From Gimesia aquarii (GTDB lineage: Bacteria; Planctomycetota; Planctomycetia; Planctomycetales; Planctomycetaceae): a DNA stretch of 64,000 bases. The DNA lies in assembly GCF_007748175.1 (NCBI RefSeq), contig NZ_CP037422.1, positions 372,001 through 436,000 on the forward strand, read 5' to 3'. Made by a program: the position numbers and the translations under genes. Below are positions 47,638 through 57,134 of this stretch, one piece after another. The notes under the pieces are model-generated. The model searched no databases. It was not told the DNA's origin and saw nothing but the letters and a program-made list of their open reading frames with translations. Within the stretch, counting starts at the first letter, position 1, and every line of letters begins with the position of its first letter.

Positions 47638-48948
47638 ATGTCATTCGTACCGACCCGGTTCATTCACGCAAGTAACCTGCATCTTGACCATCAACCACAG
47701 GGGATAGGGAAGGTTGACAGCGAATCACAAATGATTCTCGAAGATTGTACGCTGACAACCTTCGAGCAGGTGATTAAGGCTGCTCTCGAACATGAAATTG
47801 ATTTTCTGTTGCTGACAGGTAATACCTTGATCGAAGAAGATCACAGCATTCGCGCTAAAATTTCATTCGTAGAAGGTTTGCAGCAACTGGCATCTGAAAA
47901 CATTCAGGTCTTTATCCTTCCAGGTCAGCACGATCCGCTGAGTGTCTGGCACTCTCAATTTCATTGGCCAGGCAACGTCACATTTCTCTCGCCGCATGAT
48001 CACGACATTATTGACATCATGCGTGCTGATGAAACCATCGCGACGTTGCAGGTTCTGGAATCCGCTCATTACAAAACAGAGCAATCCTTAAAGCTGAATC
48101 AGAGAAATCAACTGTTCAATCAGCACGATCAACGCGCCATTTCCATTGGTATTCTTCCCGCCAAGGTAACAGAGGAAAAGACTGATCATGATTGTGAATT
48201 AGAGCACTCACCCTCGCAAGTTGTATCGGATCAATTTGAAGAAGTCAGTTTTGATTACATTGCATTGTGTAAAGGAACTCAGCGGCATACGTTTGAAATG
48301 CAACCAGGCATTGCTCACCATCCCGGCGTAGCTCAGGGACTGAATTTCAACGAAAGCGATAATAATGGTGTTACTTTAGTCACAATCAAACCAGAAGAGC
48401 AGTTGGAACTTCACTTGTTGAATCTCGCCACCGTTCGCTGGTTAGTGATCGAATTACAGATAGATCCAGAATGCTCCCGAAAACAACTCAAGCATCTTAT
48501 GCGCGAAGCTCTCTTTTCTTATCAAAATGCTGTTTTTGAAAAAGTCTGGATGGTGCGTTGGCAATGGGATGGCTCAGGCGAGCTATTTCAGTCTCTGAAT
48601 ATAGCCGAGAATCAAAGTGATTTAGGTTTAGAAATCGCGAGCGAACTCAGAGACCACCTGCCTGTTCGAATTGAACAATGCTTTGAACTGCAAGCCGATA
48701 CTGCGAAACTCACCAGCAGGTCAGCATCTTTAGTAAAACGTTATCATGATCAGCTTGAAGCATTCCAAACAGATACAGACACACCACTGAAACAATTAGT
48801 CACACATGTTGCGCATCTTGACCAGACCTGGTCACGCCGCATGGAGTCAATGATTCAGAATATGAATGAGCAACGTATCTTTAATACAGCCATCCGAAAC
48901 GGACACAATTGGCTTAACATCTCTTCGGATGAGGAAGTGCACTTATGA
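47638..48948 (+). CDS. SbcD/YhaO-like metallophosphoesterase with degenerate metal site
   Basis: 436 residues from ATG 47638, chosen for AAAGGAG upstream. The calcineurin-like/Mre11-type fold begins RFIHASNLHLDHQ. Expected metal-ligand motifs are altered: DxH is Asn13-Leu-His15, GDxxD is Gly60-Asn61-Thr-Leu, and GNHD is Gly-Gln97-His98-Asp99. His15 and His98 remain, but three acidic or Asn ligands are replaced. Nuclease activity is therefore doubtful. Residues 250-436 are a helical cap-like region. The stop overlaps the start of the ATPase gene (ATGA), so the two should be made together as a complex. Confidence 0.8.
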   Translation: MSFVPTRFIHASNLHLDHQPQGIGKVDSESQMILEDCTLTTFEQVIKAALEHEIDFLLLTGNTLIEEDHSIRAKISFVEGLQQLASENIQVFILPGQHDPLSVWHSQFHWPGNVTFLSPHDHDIIDIMRADETIATLQVLESAHYKTEQSLKLNQRNQLFNQHDQRAISIGILPAKVTEEKTDHDCELEHSPSQVVSDQFEEVSFDYIALCKGTQRHTFEMQPGIAHHPGVAQGLNFNESDNNGVTLVTIKPEEQLELHLLNLATVRWLVIELQIDPECSRKQLKHLMREALFSYQNAVFEKVWMVRWQWDGSGELFQSLNIAENQSDLGLEIASELRDHLPVRIEQCFELQADTAKLTSRSASLVKRYHDQLEAFQTDTDTPLKQLVTHVAHLDQTWSRRMESMIQNMNEQRIFNTAIRNGHNWLNISSDEEVHL

Positions 48949-51900
48949 AAATCACCAGAATCCATATCGACGAATTTGGAAATTGGAATGATCTGAACCT
49001 TGCGCCCTTCAACGCAGGGGTTAACGTTTTTTATGGACCCAATGAAACGGGTAAATCGACTTTAATGCGAATGATTCGCAGTGTCCTTTATGGATTTCAG
49101 ACTGAGGGAATTCGTGAGCAGTCACGTGTACCAGATTCGACTCATTGGTCTGCCTTACTGGATATTAAACATAAAGGACAAGTCTACGAAATTCGTCGTC
49201 AGACGAATTCCAGAGATAGAGGTCACTTTTCATTTCAAGGAGAAACGCGGGGGCTCTCGAACCAGGACCTGCTCGCCTCTCTGCATGCTGGTGTAAATGA
49301 AAGCGTATTCGAAAATGTATTTGCGATTGGCTTAAATGAATTGCAGGAGCTGGGAACACTACACGGCGATCAAGTTGCTCAACATATTTATGGACTCTCT
49401 TTGGGACCAGAAGGCCAGGCGATACTTGATGCTTCCAGCGAGGTAGTGAGATCAAGGCAGCAACTCTTGAGTCCCGACTTCAAGACCGGAAAGCTGGTCG
49501 ATCTTTATCAAAAACTTGATGATGTGAACGCGAAACTTGCTGACTTAGAGCAGCAAACACAGCGATTCTTCAGTCTGTCCGATGATTTGCAAATGCTATG
49601 CACGGAATCAGACAGTCTTAAAAAACGGAGAGAAGGTCTACAATATCAAATTCGAGGGCATCGATTTCTCGACCGTATCTGGAAGCCATGGCAGGAAGTA
49701 CAAACGCTGCATCAGAAATTGAGACAACTTCCAGTCGTCAACGACTTTCCAGAAGATGGCGTCGCACTGCTGAATGATTACGATCGGGAATTAAAACAGA
49801 TTAAAGAAAAATTGACCGAACTAAAGGTGGATCTGAAACGAGTAAGTGCAGAAGCAGAACAAAATAAAATTGACAACGACCTGCTCAACTTCGCGCCAAA
49901 CATACAAAGTCTGGTTGATCAGAAAAACTGGATCATCGATCTGGAACGCCAGTACAAAGCAGGAGAAACCCGGGCACGTGATGCTGAACTCACATTACAA
50001 AAATATCTCGGCCCGAATCAGACTCTTGACGAGATCAGTCATATTAAAACGACCCCCGACAACAACCAACGCCTCATCGATGCCGCGCATCAGTATCGGA
50101 TCGCGTTAAGAAAACGCAAGAATACACATCAGCGATACAAAAAAGTTTCGCGAAAATACCAGCAAACGCTAGCTCACCTTCAGGAACAATCGAATCGATT
50201 ATTAAATGGGCATTCGATCGATGAAGAATTGCAGAAAGCACGCGAACGAATGAAACATCTGGAACGTCTTAGCCAGTTACGGATGCGTGAGTCAGAATGC
50301 ATCATTCGACAAGAAGCCGTCAAAGAGCAGTTGGCGCGGCTCCAAACACATTCCCGGATTCCCAGTTGGGCCAAAAAAACGCTTTTCGGTTTTGCACTAG
50401 CTGGAATACTGTTACTCATTGCTGGTGCTTGGCGCGGAGTAACCGATGTTATTTACATCGGCTTGATTTACTGTCTCACGGGATTGTTTCTGGGTGGAAC
50501 GACATGGGCGATCAAAAAACATTTTGAAGTCGATGTCGATGATCAAGTAGAGGATTTGCAGGATAAGAGTTGGGCCTTAGACGTTCATCTAAGAGAAACG
50601 CGACAGGAGATCGAACGCCTGCTGGAAGATGAATATTTTTCCTTAAAGCTCATTACCGAAGGGCATTCGCTGACGACTGACCGATATCGAGAGAATATCC
50701 CCGAGTTGAATTTCAACGATGAAAACATTCTTCGTGCGGATTTGCTGCATGGACTGGCTTTAAAGATCGGTGAACTGGAGCAGTTGAAAGTAGCACAAGA
50801 ACAGACACAGAAAACACGCCAGTTACTGGTGAAATTGAGAAACCGTTCTCAAGAAATTCAACGAGAGTTTAGCAGCAAACGGCATGAATGGTGTGAATGT
50901 CTCAAAGAACTAGGATTAACTGAGACACTGAAAATCAATGAAGCATTTCAGATGTGGCAGCATGTTTCTAACGTTCATTTACACGCTGATCAATTTCAGC
51001 AGGAAAAAAAACGTATCCAGCCCCTGGGTGAAATTATCAATGCCTATTCCTCTCGTGTACATGACCTGGGGCAGCGTATGGGGCGCAATCAGCACGAGTT
51101 TGACAAACCATTCGAAGTGGTTTCCCAATGGGAGTCCGAGATTGAAACGTTCGCTGAACATCAAAAAGAACTGACTCGCTTGCGTAAAGAAGAGCAAAAA
51201 ATATCCCAGGAATCAGATGTTCTGGAATTAAAACTCGAAGAACTAAATCACAAATGCTCGAGATTATTAATCCGTGGGGGAGCGGCAAATCGAGACGAGT
51301 TTATCCAACGAGCCGTTTCACTCGAAGAACGCATTCAGCTTGAGAGTGTACTGGAAGATGCACAAGCCGAATTGGAAAAGGCCAGTCGATCCGAAAACGA
51401 GCTTGCGATAGTTGAAGAAGATCTTATGGATTTTAATTCAGATGAAAATGCTGAGCATCTGGAAATGCTGAATTTAGAACTGGAAGACATTGAAAGTGAT
51501 CTGGTGACAACTGCGGAAAATATGGGACGCCTGAAACAGGATTATCAGAACGCTAAAAACGACCGTAGTTCCGCCCATTTACGTTTTGAGCGGGAACAGA
51601 TTCTTGAACAAATCCGACAGGCTAGTGAAAAATGGTTTTCGGCTGAAGCTTCCTCGGTAGGTTTGAGTAAGTTGCGTTCAGAATACGAACGCAACTGCCA
51701 GCCTGAGACCCTTGCAATCGCTTCTGAATACCTTAGTCAATTAACCAATGGGAAATACAAAAACATTTGGACTCCTTTGGGAGAACAGTTTCCCAAAATT
51801 GACGATCAACAGGGGCAAACATTAACTGTCAGTAAACTCAGTAGTGGAACGCGAGAGCAACTGTTTTTGGCGATCCGGCTGGCAATGGTAGAACGCTTTC

Positions 51901-52682
51901 GAAATAACGGTGTTGAACTACCTATGATTCTGGATGATGTACTTGTGAATTTCGATCAAAGTCGGACAGTCGCTGCGATAGAAACATTAAATACTGTTGC
52001 AAAGAAAGGGCAGCAATTTTTGTTATTTACCTGCCATCTGCATTTGGCCCGATTGTTTGAAGAACACGGTTGTCCTCCAGTCAGGTTACCGGACTCAAGC
52101 TCACAATCAGCAAATTCTCCGAACCAGTTTCCTCCTCAAAATGACGAGACTGAACAAAAAAAAGAACGAGAGTCTTTATTAGGCAGGCGAGACTACCGTA
52201 GGGACCACTCGCATGCTTCCTCGACCGTTCACAGTCAACTCATTCCGCCGTTCTATTTAGATCGTTCCATGCCTGTCGAGGAAGCACCTTCCATTGGCGT
52301 CAAAACTGCAAATCGACTGGGAAAAATTGACATTTTAACGGTCAACGATTTTCTAGAATGTAATCCAGAAGTAGTCTCTAAGAAATTAAAGGTTTCGCAT
52401 ATCAACCAAAATACGATCCGCGAATGGAAAAAGCAGGCCAAGCTTGCTTGTTGTATTCCCGGACTACGAGGTCATGACGCTCAAATATTGGTCTCCTGTG
52501 GATTTTTTGAACCGGAAACAATCGCCCATACTTCACCCCAGGTACTCTTCGGAAGAGTGAAATCGTTTATCAAAACGAATGCAGGGCGAAGAATTATTCG
52601 TAACGGCAAAAAACCGAATTTTAAGGAAGTCTCTAATTGGATTCTCTGGGCTCAGAAGGCACGAGAGCTAAAGGCCGCATAG
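48945..52682 (+). CDS. SbcC/YhaN-like ATPase with membrane helices and DUF4332-like tail
   Basis: 1245 residues. Walker A PNETGKSTLMRMI sits at about 29-41, followed by long coiled-coil arms (about 180-470 and 560-900). The signature motif SKLSSGTREQLFLAIRLAM and Walker B PMILDDVLVNFD (about 960-1010) complete the ABC/SMC-type head. Between the arms, where SbcC/Rad50 has a zinc hook, lie two hydrophobic helices (about 480-525: LFGFALAGILLLIAGAW, then YIGLIYCLTGLFLGGTTWAI), as in YhaN-type proteins. No CxxC hook was found. The C-terminal about 140 residues look like a DUF4332 helix-hairpin-helix module (EEAPSIGVKTANRLGKIDIL). A membrane-tethered DNA-binding ATPase is the simplest reading. Confidence 0.85.
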   Translation: MKITRIHIDEFGNWNDLNLAPFNAGVNVFYGPNETGKSTLMRMIRSVLYGFQTEGIREQSRVPDSTHWSALLDIKHKGQVYEIRRQTNSRDRGHFSFQGETRGLSNQDLLASLHAGVNESVFENVFAIGLNELQELGTLHGDQVAQHIYGLSLGPEGQAILDASSEVVRSRQQLLSPDFKTGKLVDLYQKLDDVNAKLADLEQQTQRFFSLSDDLQMLCTESDSLKKRREGLQYQIRGHRFLDRIWKPWQEVQTLHQKLRQLPVVNDFPEDGVALLNDYDRELKQIKEKLTELKVDLKRVSAEAEQNKIDNDLLNFAPNIQSLVDQKNWIIDLERQYKAGETRARDAELTLQKYLGPNQTLDEISHIKTTPDNNQRLIDAAHQYRIALRKRKNTHQRYKKVSRKYQQTLAHLQEQSNRLLNGHSIDEELQKARERMKHLERLSQLRMRESECIIRQEAVKEQLARLQTHSRIPSWAKKTLFGFALAGILLLIAGAWRGVTDVIYIGLIYCLTGLFLGGTTWAIKKHFEVDVDDQVEDLQDKSWALDVHLRETRQEIERLLEDEYFSLKLITEGHSLTTDRYRENIPELNFNDENILRADLLHGLALKIGELEQLKVAQEQTQKTRQLLVKLRNRSQEIQREFSSKRHEWCECLKELGLTETLKINEAFQMWQHVSNVHLHADQFQQEKKRIQPLGEIINAYSSRVHDLGQRMGRNQHEFDKPFEVVSQWESEIETFAEHQKELTRLRKEEQKISQESDVLELKLEELNHKCSRLLIRGGAANRDEFIQRAVSLEERIQLESVLEDAQAELEKASRSENELAIVEEDLMDFNSDENAEHLEMLNLELEDIESDLVTTAENMGRLKQDYQNAKNDRSSAHLRFEREQILEQIRQASEKWFSAEASSVGLSKLRSEYERNCQPETLAIASEYLSQLTNGKYKNIWTPLGEQFPKIDDQQGQTLTVSKLSSGTREQLFLAIRLAMVERFRNNGVELPMILDDVLVNFDQSRTVAAIETLNTVAKKGQQFLLFTCHLHLARLFEEHGCPPVRLPDSSSQSANSPNQFPPQNDETEQKKERESLLGRRDYRRDHSHASSTVHSQLIPPFYLDRSMPVEEAPSIGVKTANRLGKIDILTVNDFLECNPEVVSKKLKVSHINQNTIREWKKQAKLACCIPGLRGHDAQILVSCGFFEPETIAHTSPQVLFGRVKSFIKTNAGRRIIRNGKKPNFKEVSNWILWAQKARELKAA

Positions 52683-52698
52683 CGAGTCTCAAACATTT

Positions 52699-53946
52699 TT
52701 ATTTCTTTATAGTTGAAATCAGATGCCTTCTTAGTAAATTGAGTGCTACTTTTGTGACTCGACTTTTGGCAATCGCTCGATTCACTGTTAAGCCAATCTC
52801 TTCTACTAACTCAATTCCATCAGCAACGAGAGCTACAAAAGCCTGTGGAACATTTTCCGTATCTTGCCAGGATTGATCGATATCTAAAACAATTGAAATC
52901 GCAAAATCACAGGCATGTTGCTGTTGCGTTTTCTTGGCCAGTGTAATGGCTGCATCAGCATTAAATGCAGAATGGTTGTCTTCCGCTTGATTCGGTTGCA
53001 GACTGGAAAGGTTGTGTTTTGCGAAAATCATGCCTCCTGCATAGCAACCATTTGAGCCTGCGACGTCCGTCAAACGGTAAGACAGCAGTCCTCCGGTACC
53101 GCACTCACTAGTCGCCAGAGAGAGATGTTGTTCATTGAGCATGGTCACAACGACATGCTCTAGTTCTTCATCTTCATAGCCATAAATGTAGTCTCCCAGT
53201 CGCTCATGAATGATGGCATCTGTCTCAGCAATTTTCTGTTCACAAACCTCAACAGACTCACCAACGGCTTTGATTCGTAATGTGATTGTCGCCTCATGTG
53301 CTGTGATTCCAACCTCCGGGTCCCGCCCCCGACTGGTAATCTCTCCCAGAAGTTCTTCTGTTTTCGATTCCCCGACACCAAAACAGTTAATACGAACAAA
53401 TCGAATTACATTCGATCCTTGGGTGAGACGGGGCAAAACAGACTGATGAAACATCGGTTTCATTTCTGAAGGGACGCCCGGCAGCGCCGCGATACAGCAA
53501 TTTGTTTTTGAATCTATGTGTGGGACAACCATCCAGATTCCCGGGGCAGTTCCATGTAGATTCTGGATTGGTTCAGAACCTTTGGGAAACATGGCTTGAA
53601 TCCGATTTCGTTCAGGCATCTCGCGATAGCGCTTTTGAAACATGTTTTCAATAACTCGGAGAGAGTTTTCATCCAAAATCAGATCGACATCCATTAATTC
53701 GGCCATCGCCTGCCGTGTCAGATCATCCAATGTTGGTCCTAGTCCTCCCGTGATCAATACCACGTCAGAGCGTTGCGTGGCAACTCGGAGTTGATCAACA
53801 ATTTCATCGATATGATCAGCGATTGTGGAATGGAAGTGTGTCGAGATTCCGATCGCAGCTAATTGCGTACTTAACCATTGGCTATTGGTATCCAGCTTTT
53901 CTCCATTTGTCAGTTCGCTACCGATGGCAATAATTTCTGCTCGCAT
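52699..53946 (-). CDS. cinA: CinA family protein with altered deamidase domain
   Basis: 415 residues. Start ATG 53946 with GGAAGAA upstream. Residues 1-170 are the molybdopterin-binding-like domain (EIIAIGSELTNGEKLDTNSQ, ITGGLGPTLDDLTRQA), and a middle domain follows. The C-terminal NMN-deamidase (PncC) domain is recognisable from VAGSNGCYAGGMI, but its catalytic motif ESCTGG is ECGTGG and the SNEAK lysine region reads AKHNL. The N-terminal domain may hydrolyse ADP-ribose, whereas the deamidase half is probably inactive or changed. It converges on the ATPase gene 16 bp away. Confidence 0.88.
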   Translation of the reverse strand: MRAEIIAIGSELTNGEKLDTNSQWLSTQLAAIGISTHFHSTIADHIDEIVDQLRVATQRSDVVLITGGLGPTLDDLTRQAMAELMDVDLILDENSLRVIENMFQKRYREMPERNRIQAMFPKGSEPIQNLHGTAPGIWMVVPHIDSKTNCCIAALPGVPSEMKPMFHQSVLPRLTQGSNVIRFVRINCFGVGESKTEELLGEITSRGRDPEVGITAHEATITLRIKAVGESVEVCEQKIAETDAIIHERLGDYIYGYEDEELEHVVVTMLNEQHLSLATSECGTGGLLSYRLTDVAGSNGCYAGGMIFAKHNLSSLQPNQAEDNHSAFNADAAITLAKKTQQQHACDFAISIVLDIDQSWQDTENVPQAFVALVADGIELVEEIGLTVNRAIAKSRVTKVALNLLRRHLISTIKK

Positions 53947-54009
53947 TAATTCTTCCCGTATGGAGAAAATCGGCGTGATCCTAAGGAATGAAGTCTATAT
54001 TGCAATTGG

Positions 54010-55101
54010 TCAAGACGCAATTGGTAGCGCCAGTTTATATTGCTCGACTGTTCTTTCGACCATCGTTTTCACATGAAAATCATGTCTGACTAATTCTCGA
54101 GCCGCCTCACCCATCCTCCGGGCTTTAAGGGGGTCTTCCAGAAGTTTGAGGATGCTGTTTGAGAGTGCTTCACTATTTGAAGGTGGAACCACTAATCCAG
54201 TTTCCCCGTCTCGAATGACGGAATAGATTCCTCCAACGCCGGTCGCAATCACCGGTTTTGCTAATGCCATTGCTTCCAGCATGATCGTTCCCAGGCCCTG
54301 CCTGAGCGAGGCTAGACAGAACATATCCATGGCAGCCAGTGAAATCGAAAAGTCATAGAGATTAGGAACAAAAGTGACGTTTTCTGATATTTCTAAATCG
54401 CGCGCTAAGTAACGCAAGTTACCTTCTTCGGGACCAGCACCAGAGATCAAAAACTGCACATTCGGATTGACGGTCAAGACTCGGCTGGCTGCTCCCAGGA
54501 AATAGGGGAGTCCTTTAATTGCTTCTAATGGTCCGGCTGTACCAATCACGGGTTGATGGTCTTGAGAGAAAACAGGTGCGAGCTCAGCATGGTCGGGAAC
54601 ATCTACACCGCTGGGTATGACTAAAACAGAGTCTTCTGGTAAACCAGTCCGAGCAAGTAAATCTTTTTTGACAGAATCGCTTACAGTGATAATTCCTCGG
54701 CACCAGCGCATATCGATTCGCAGCCGTTCGTCGCTTTGTAAGTAGTCGTTAACCGTGAGAAGAAAAGGACGTTTGATCTGTCTGGCAAGCCACTGCCCTT
54801 GAGGAAGCACATGTCGAGACTGGATATGAATTAAATCTGGTGGGTGCTTTAACAGTTCCTGTTTTACCAGTCGTAATACAAGTTGTCCCAGCAAGGGAAC
54901 ATTCAAGTTCCGATACTCTGCAATGTCTAACTTCAACCGCATACTAGGGTCAATTTTTGTCGCATCAGGACAAACGATACGAGGTTGAATCCCGTAGTCT
55001 GTGATATATTGGGCTAAGCGCAGTGTATAAGCGGAAGTACCTCTAACCTCAAAGGGGCTGGCAAACAACAATACTTCAATAGGAGAATCTGCTTTACTCA
55101 T
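54010..55101 (-). CDS. glycosyltransferase family 4
   Basis: 363 residues. GT-B fold: N-terminal domain with VLLFASPFEVRGTSAYTLRL, then the C-terminal donor domain with VIGTAGPLEAIKGLPYFLGA, FLISGAGPEEGNLRYLA and the family motif SLRQGLGTIMLEAMALAKPV (GPGxxxxE-like). It transfers a sugar from a nucleotide donor to an unknown acceptor, probably an envelope glycan. It belongs to a minus-strand run that includes FloA and CinA genes with gaps of about 60 bp. Confidence 0.92.
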   Translation of the reverse strand: MSKADSPIEVLLFASPFEVRGTSAYTLRLAQYITDYGIQPRIVCPDATKIDPSMRLKLDIAEYRNLNVPLLGQLVLRLVKQELLKHPPDLIHIQSRHVLPQGQWLARQIKRPFLLTVNDYLQSDERLRIDMRWCRGIITVSDSVKKDLLARTGLPEDSVLVIPSGVDVPDHAELAPVFSQDHQPVIGTAGPLEAIKGLPYFLGAASRVLTVNPNVQFLISGAGPEEGNLRYLARDLEISENVTFVPNLYDFSISLAAMDMFCLASLRQGLGTIMLEAMALAKPVIATGVGGIYSVIRDGETGLVVPPSNSEALSNSILKLLEDPLKARRMGEAARELVRHDFHVKTMVERTVEQYKLALPIAS

Positions 55102-55166
55102 TCTCTTTTCTCAACTTTGATTTCTGAAAGACAAAATCAAAGCAACAACCTGGAACAAGACCACAA

Positions 55167-55868
55167 TTAGGAACGACGAAGTGCTATAGGAGGGGAAAGA
55201 ATTTCATTCAATATAATTGCTTGCCGTAATGACTTCGGATTTTTTATTAAAGATCGGTTAATTTTCACTTCCGACCGTTTGGTAGCACGCCTTTTGGGTT
55301 CATCAGATAGGGAACCAAATTTCTCTGAGAGATGCTTGTTGACGTTTCCACCGATATTTGTTTGTATGCTTGTCTGGACGTGAGTTTGCTGTTTCTCTTG
55401 AATGCGCTCACGCACAGATCCTCCCAGACGCTCTTGTCGCTTACGCGCTTCAAGTTCGGCACGCTCGCGAAGTGATTTTTGAGAGTCGTTGGATGCCTCG
55501 ACTGGTTTATTAACAGGCTGCATCTTTTGTCTGGCCTGTTGAGACTGCCTGCGTTGAGGCTGTGACTTGTTTTGTTGACGCCTGCGGCGTTGAGGCGCTT
55601 GTTGGACGGGAGCCGCAATTTCGAAATCATCCTCTTCAAAAAAATCGACTTCCACAGGTTTCTGTTTTTTCTGCTGCTTGGGATTAATGGCCTCTTGCAG
55701 AAATTTTTCTAATTCATTCTGGAGTGCCGCTTTTTGTTTGATCTTGCCGGGCTGTGGCTTGTTCTTTTCCTTGGCAATGTTGCTGATGGCGCTCACCGCA
55801 CTGATCACTAGAAAGAGGATCCCAAAGAGAATTCCAATAATGTCGGCTGCGAAAAGGGGAGCACCCAT
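55167..55868 (-). CDS. membrane-anchored basic, Gln-rich protein
   Basis: 233 residues. N-terminal helix ADIIGILFGILFLVISAVSA anchors it. Residues 30-150 are very rich in Gln, Lys and Arg (for example QQAPQRRRRQQNKSQPQRRQ), likely disordered and able to bind nucleic acid or anionic lipid. The C-terminal half carries more ordered, charged segments (NKHLSEKFGSLSDEPKRRAT) and ends IILNEILSPPIALRRS. It lies 66 bp downstream of the FloA gene on the same strand, with GAGG before its ATG. No family recognised. Small proteins like this commonly follow floA in planctomycetes, but I cannot confirm it. Confidence 0.75.
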   Translation of the reverse strand: MGAPLFAADIIGILFGILFLVISAVSAISNIAKEKNKPQPGKIKQKAALQNELEKFLQEAINPKQQKKQKPVEVDFFEEDDFEIAAPVQQAPQRRRRQQNKSQPQRRQSQQARQKMQPVNKPVEASNDSQKSLRERAELEARKRQERLGGSVRERIQEKQQTHVQTSIQTNIGGNVNKHLSEKFGSLSDEPKRRATKRSEVKINRSLIKNPKSLRQAIILNEILSPPIALRRS

Positions 55869-55934
55869 AAGTTAACCTCGGTCTTTCATTCTCATCTCAC
55901 GGCTCACATTTAGGGAGATAACCCCCCTGATCAA

Positions 55935-56987
55935 TTATTGTGGGGTCGCGGTAACTTCTCTTTCGGGGGTTCCGATCGTGTCTCTCATTTTGGTATCGGC
56001 CTGAATATTCTTCAGCTCGTAATAATCAATCAAACCGATTTTTTTCGAACGAAATGATTGCGCAATTGCTTCCGGTACTTTGGCTTCCGCCAGAACAACT
56101 TGTGCACGATTTTCTTGAGTGAGCGCCACCATTTCCTGTTCGCGAGCCTGTTGATCAGCACGTCGTTGCTCCGCTTTCGCTTGAGCAACACGCATTTCTG
56201 CTTCCGCATGGTCCGCCTGTAAGCGTGCTCCAATATTCTCGCCGACATCAATGTCAGCAATATCAATCGAAACGATTGTGTAAGCCGTTTGTTTTTCAAG
56301 ACCTTCATCCAACACAATCTGTGAAATTTTGTCTGGGTTCTCAAGAACATCTTTATAAGTTTCCGTTGAACCTATAGCCTGCACAATGCCCTGTCCTACA
56401 CGGGCGATCACGGTTTCTTCTGTGGCACCACCGACTAATTGTTTTAGATTAGTTCGTACGGTCACTCTGGCACGCACATTTAACTGAATTCCATCGCCGG
56501 CCACTGCGTCTAACGTACTATTATTTTTTCGTGGGTCGGGGCAATCAATGACTTTAGGATAGACGCTCGTTCGAACCGCATCCAGGATATCTCTTCCTGC
56601 CAGATCAATGGCCTGAGCAGCCTGCCAATCGAGTTCAATCTTGGCTCGCTGAGAAGCAATGAGGGCGCGAATTACATTAGGCACATTTCCACCCGCCAGA
56701 TAATGGGCTTCCAGGTCCCGTGTGGAAATATCGTAGTGTCGAGTGATGCCCGACTGTATGGCCATAATTTTACTGCGGACGATAATCGTCGGATTCACTT
56801 TACGAATAGTCATCATCACCAGATTCGGAAATGAAATTTTGGCATTCGTCATCTTACATTGAACCCACAATCCAGCAAATCGGGCGAAGACAGCAAAAAA
56901 TACCAGCACACCGAGAAAAATTACGACTCCCACTATCCAGGCGATTGTTGAGCTGTTGTCGGCAGCCAGAATGTTCAAGGCGCTCAT
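55935..56987 (-). CDS. floA: flotillin-like protein FloA
   Basis: 350 residues, close to B. subtilis FloA (331). N-terminal helix [20 protein letters not shown], then the SPFH core ([60 protein letters not shown]) and the Ala/Glu-rich coiled coil ([20 protein letters not shown]). FloA organises membrane microdomains and is usually encoded next to an NfeD protein, as here (147 bp downstream of nfeD, same strand). Membrane-associated scaffold on the cytoplasmic side. Confidence 0.95.
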   Translation of the reverse strand: MSALNILAADNSSTIAWIVGVVIFLGVLVFFAVFARFAGLWVQCKMTNAKISFPNLVMMTIRKVNPTIIVRSKIMAIQSGITRHYDISTRDLEAHYLAGGNVPNVIRALIASQRAKIELDWQAAQAIDLAGRDILDAVRTSVYPKVIDCPDPRKNNSTLDAVAGDGIQLNVRARVTVRTNLKQLVGGATEETVIARVGQGIVQAIGSTETYKDVLENPDKISQIVLDEGLEKQTAYTIVSIDIADIDVGENIGARLQADHAEAEMRVAQAKAEQRRADQQAREQEMVALTQENRAQVVLAEAKVPEAIAQSFRSKKIGLIDYYELKNIQADTKMRDTIGTPEREVTATPQ

Positions 56988-57134
56988 AGTTGCATTCCTG
57001 TCCTAAGAATAAAGGATATCCATGTGTTCTTGTCAGCCAGTGGAATCAGTCTGTGAAAACCAAATTATTTCCTGTATTTGTATTTTCTAATTGTAAAGTA
57101 ATTTCTGAAAGCCGGCTAGAGACTACTCGAATAA

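Noticed and set aside
47638-52682. Interpretation of the SbcCD-like pair as a defence system
   Set aside because: No other defence genes or mobile-island borders lie nearby, and YhaNO-like pairs occur as ordinary chromosomal genes. Kept only as an unusual pair.
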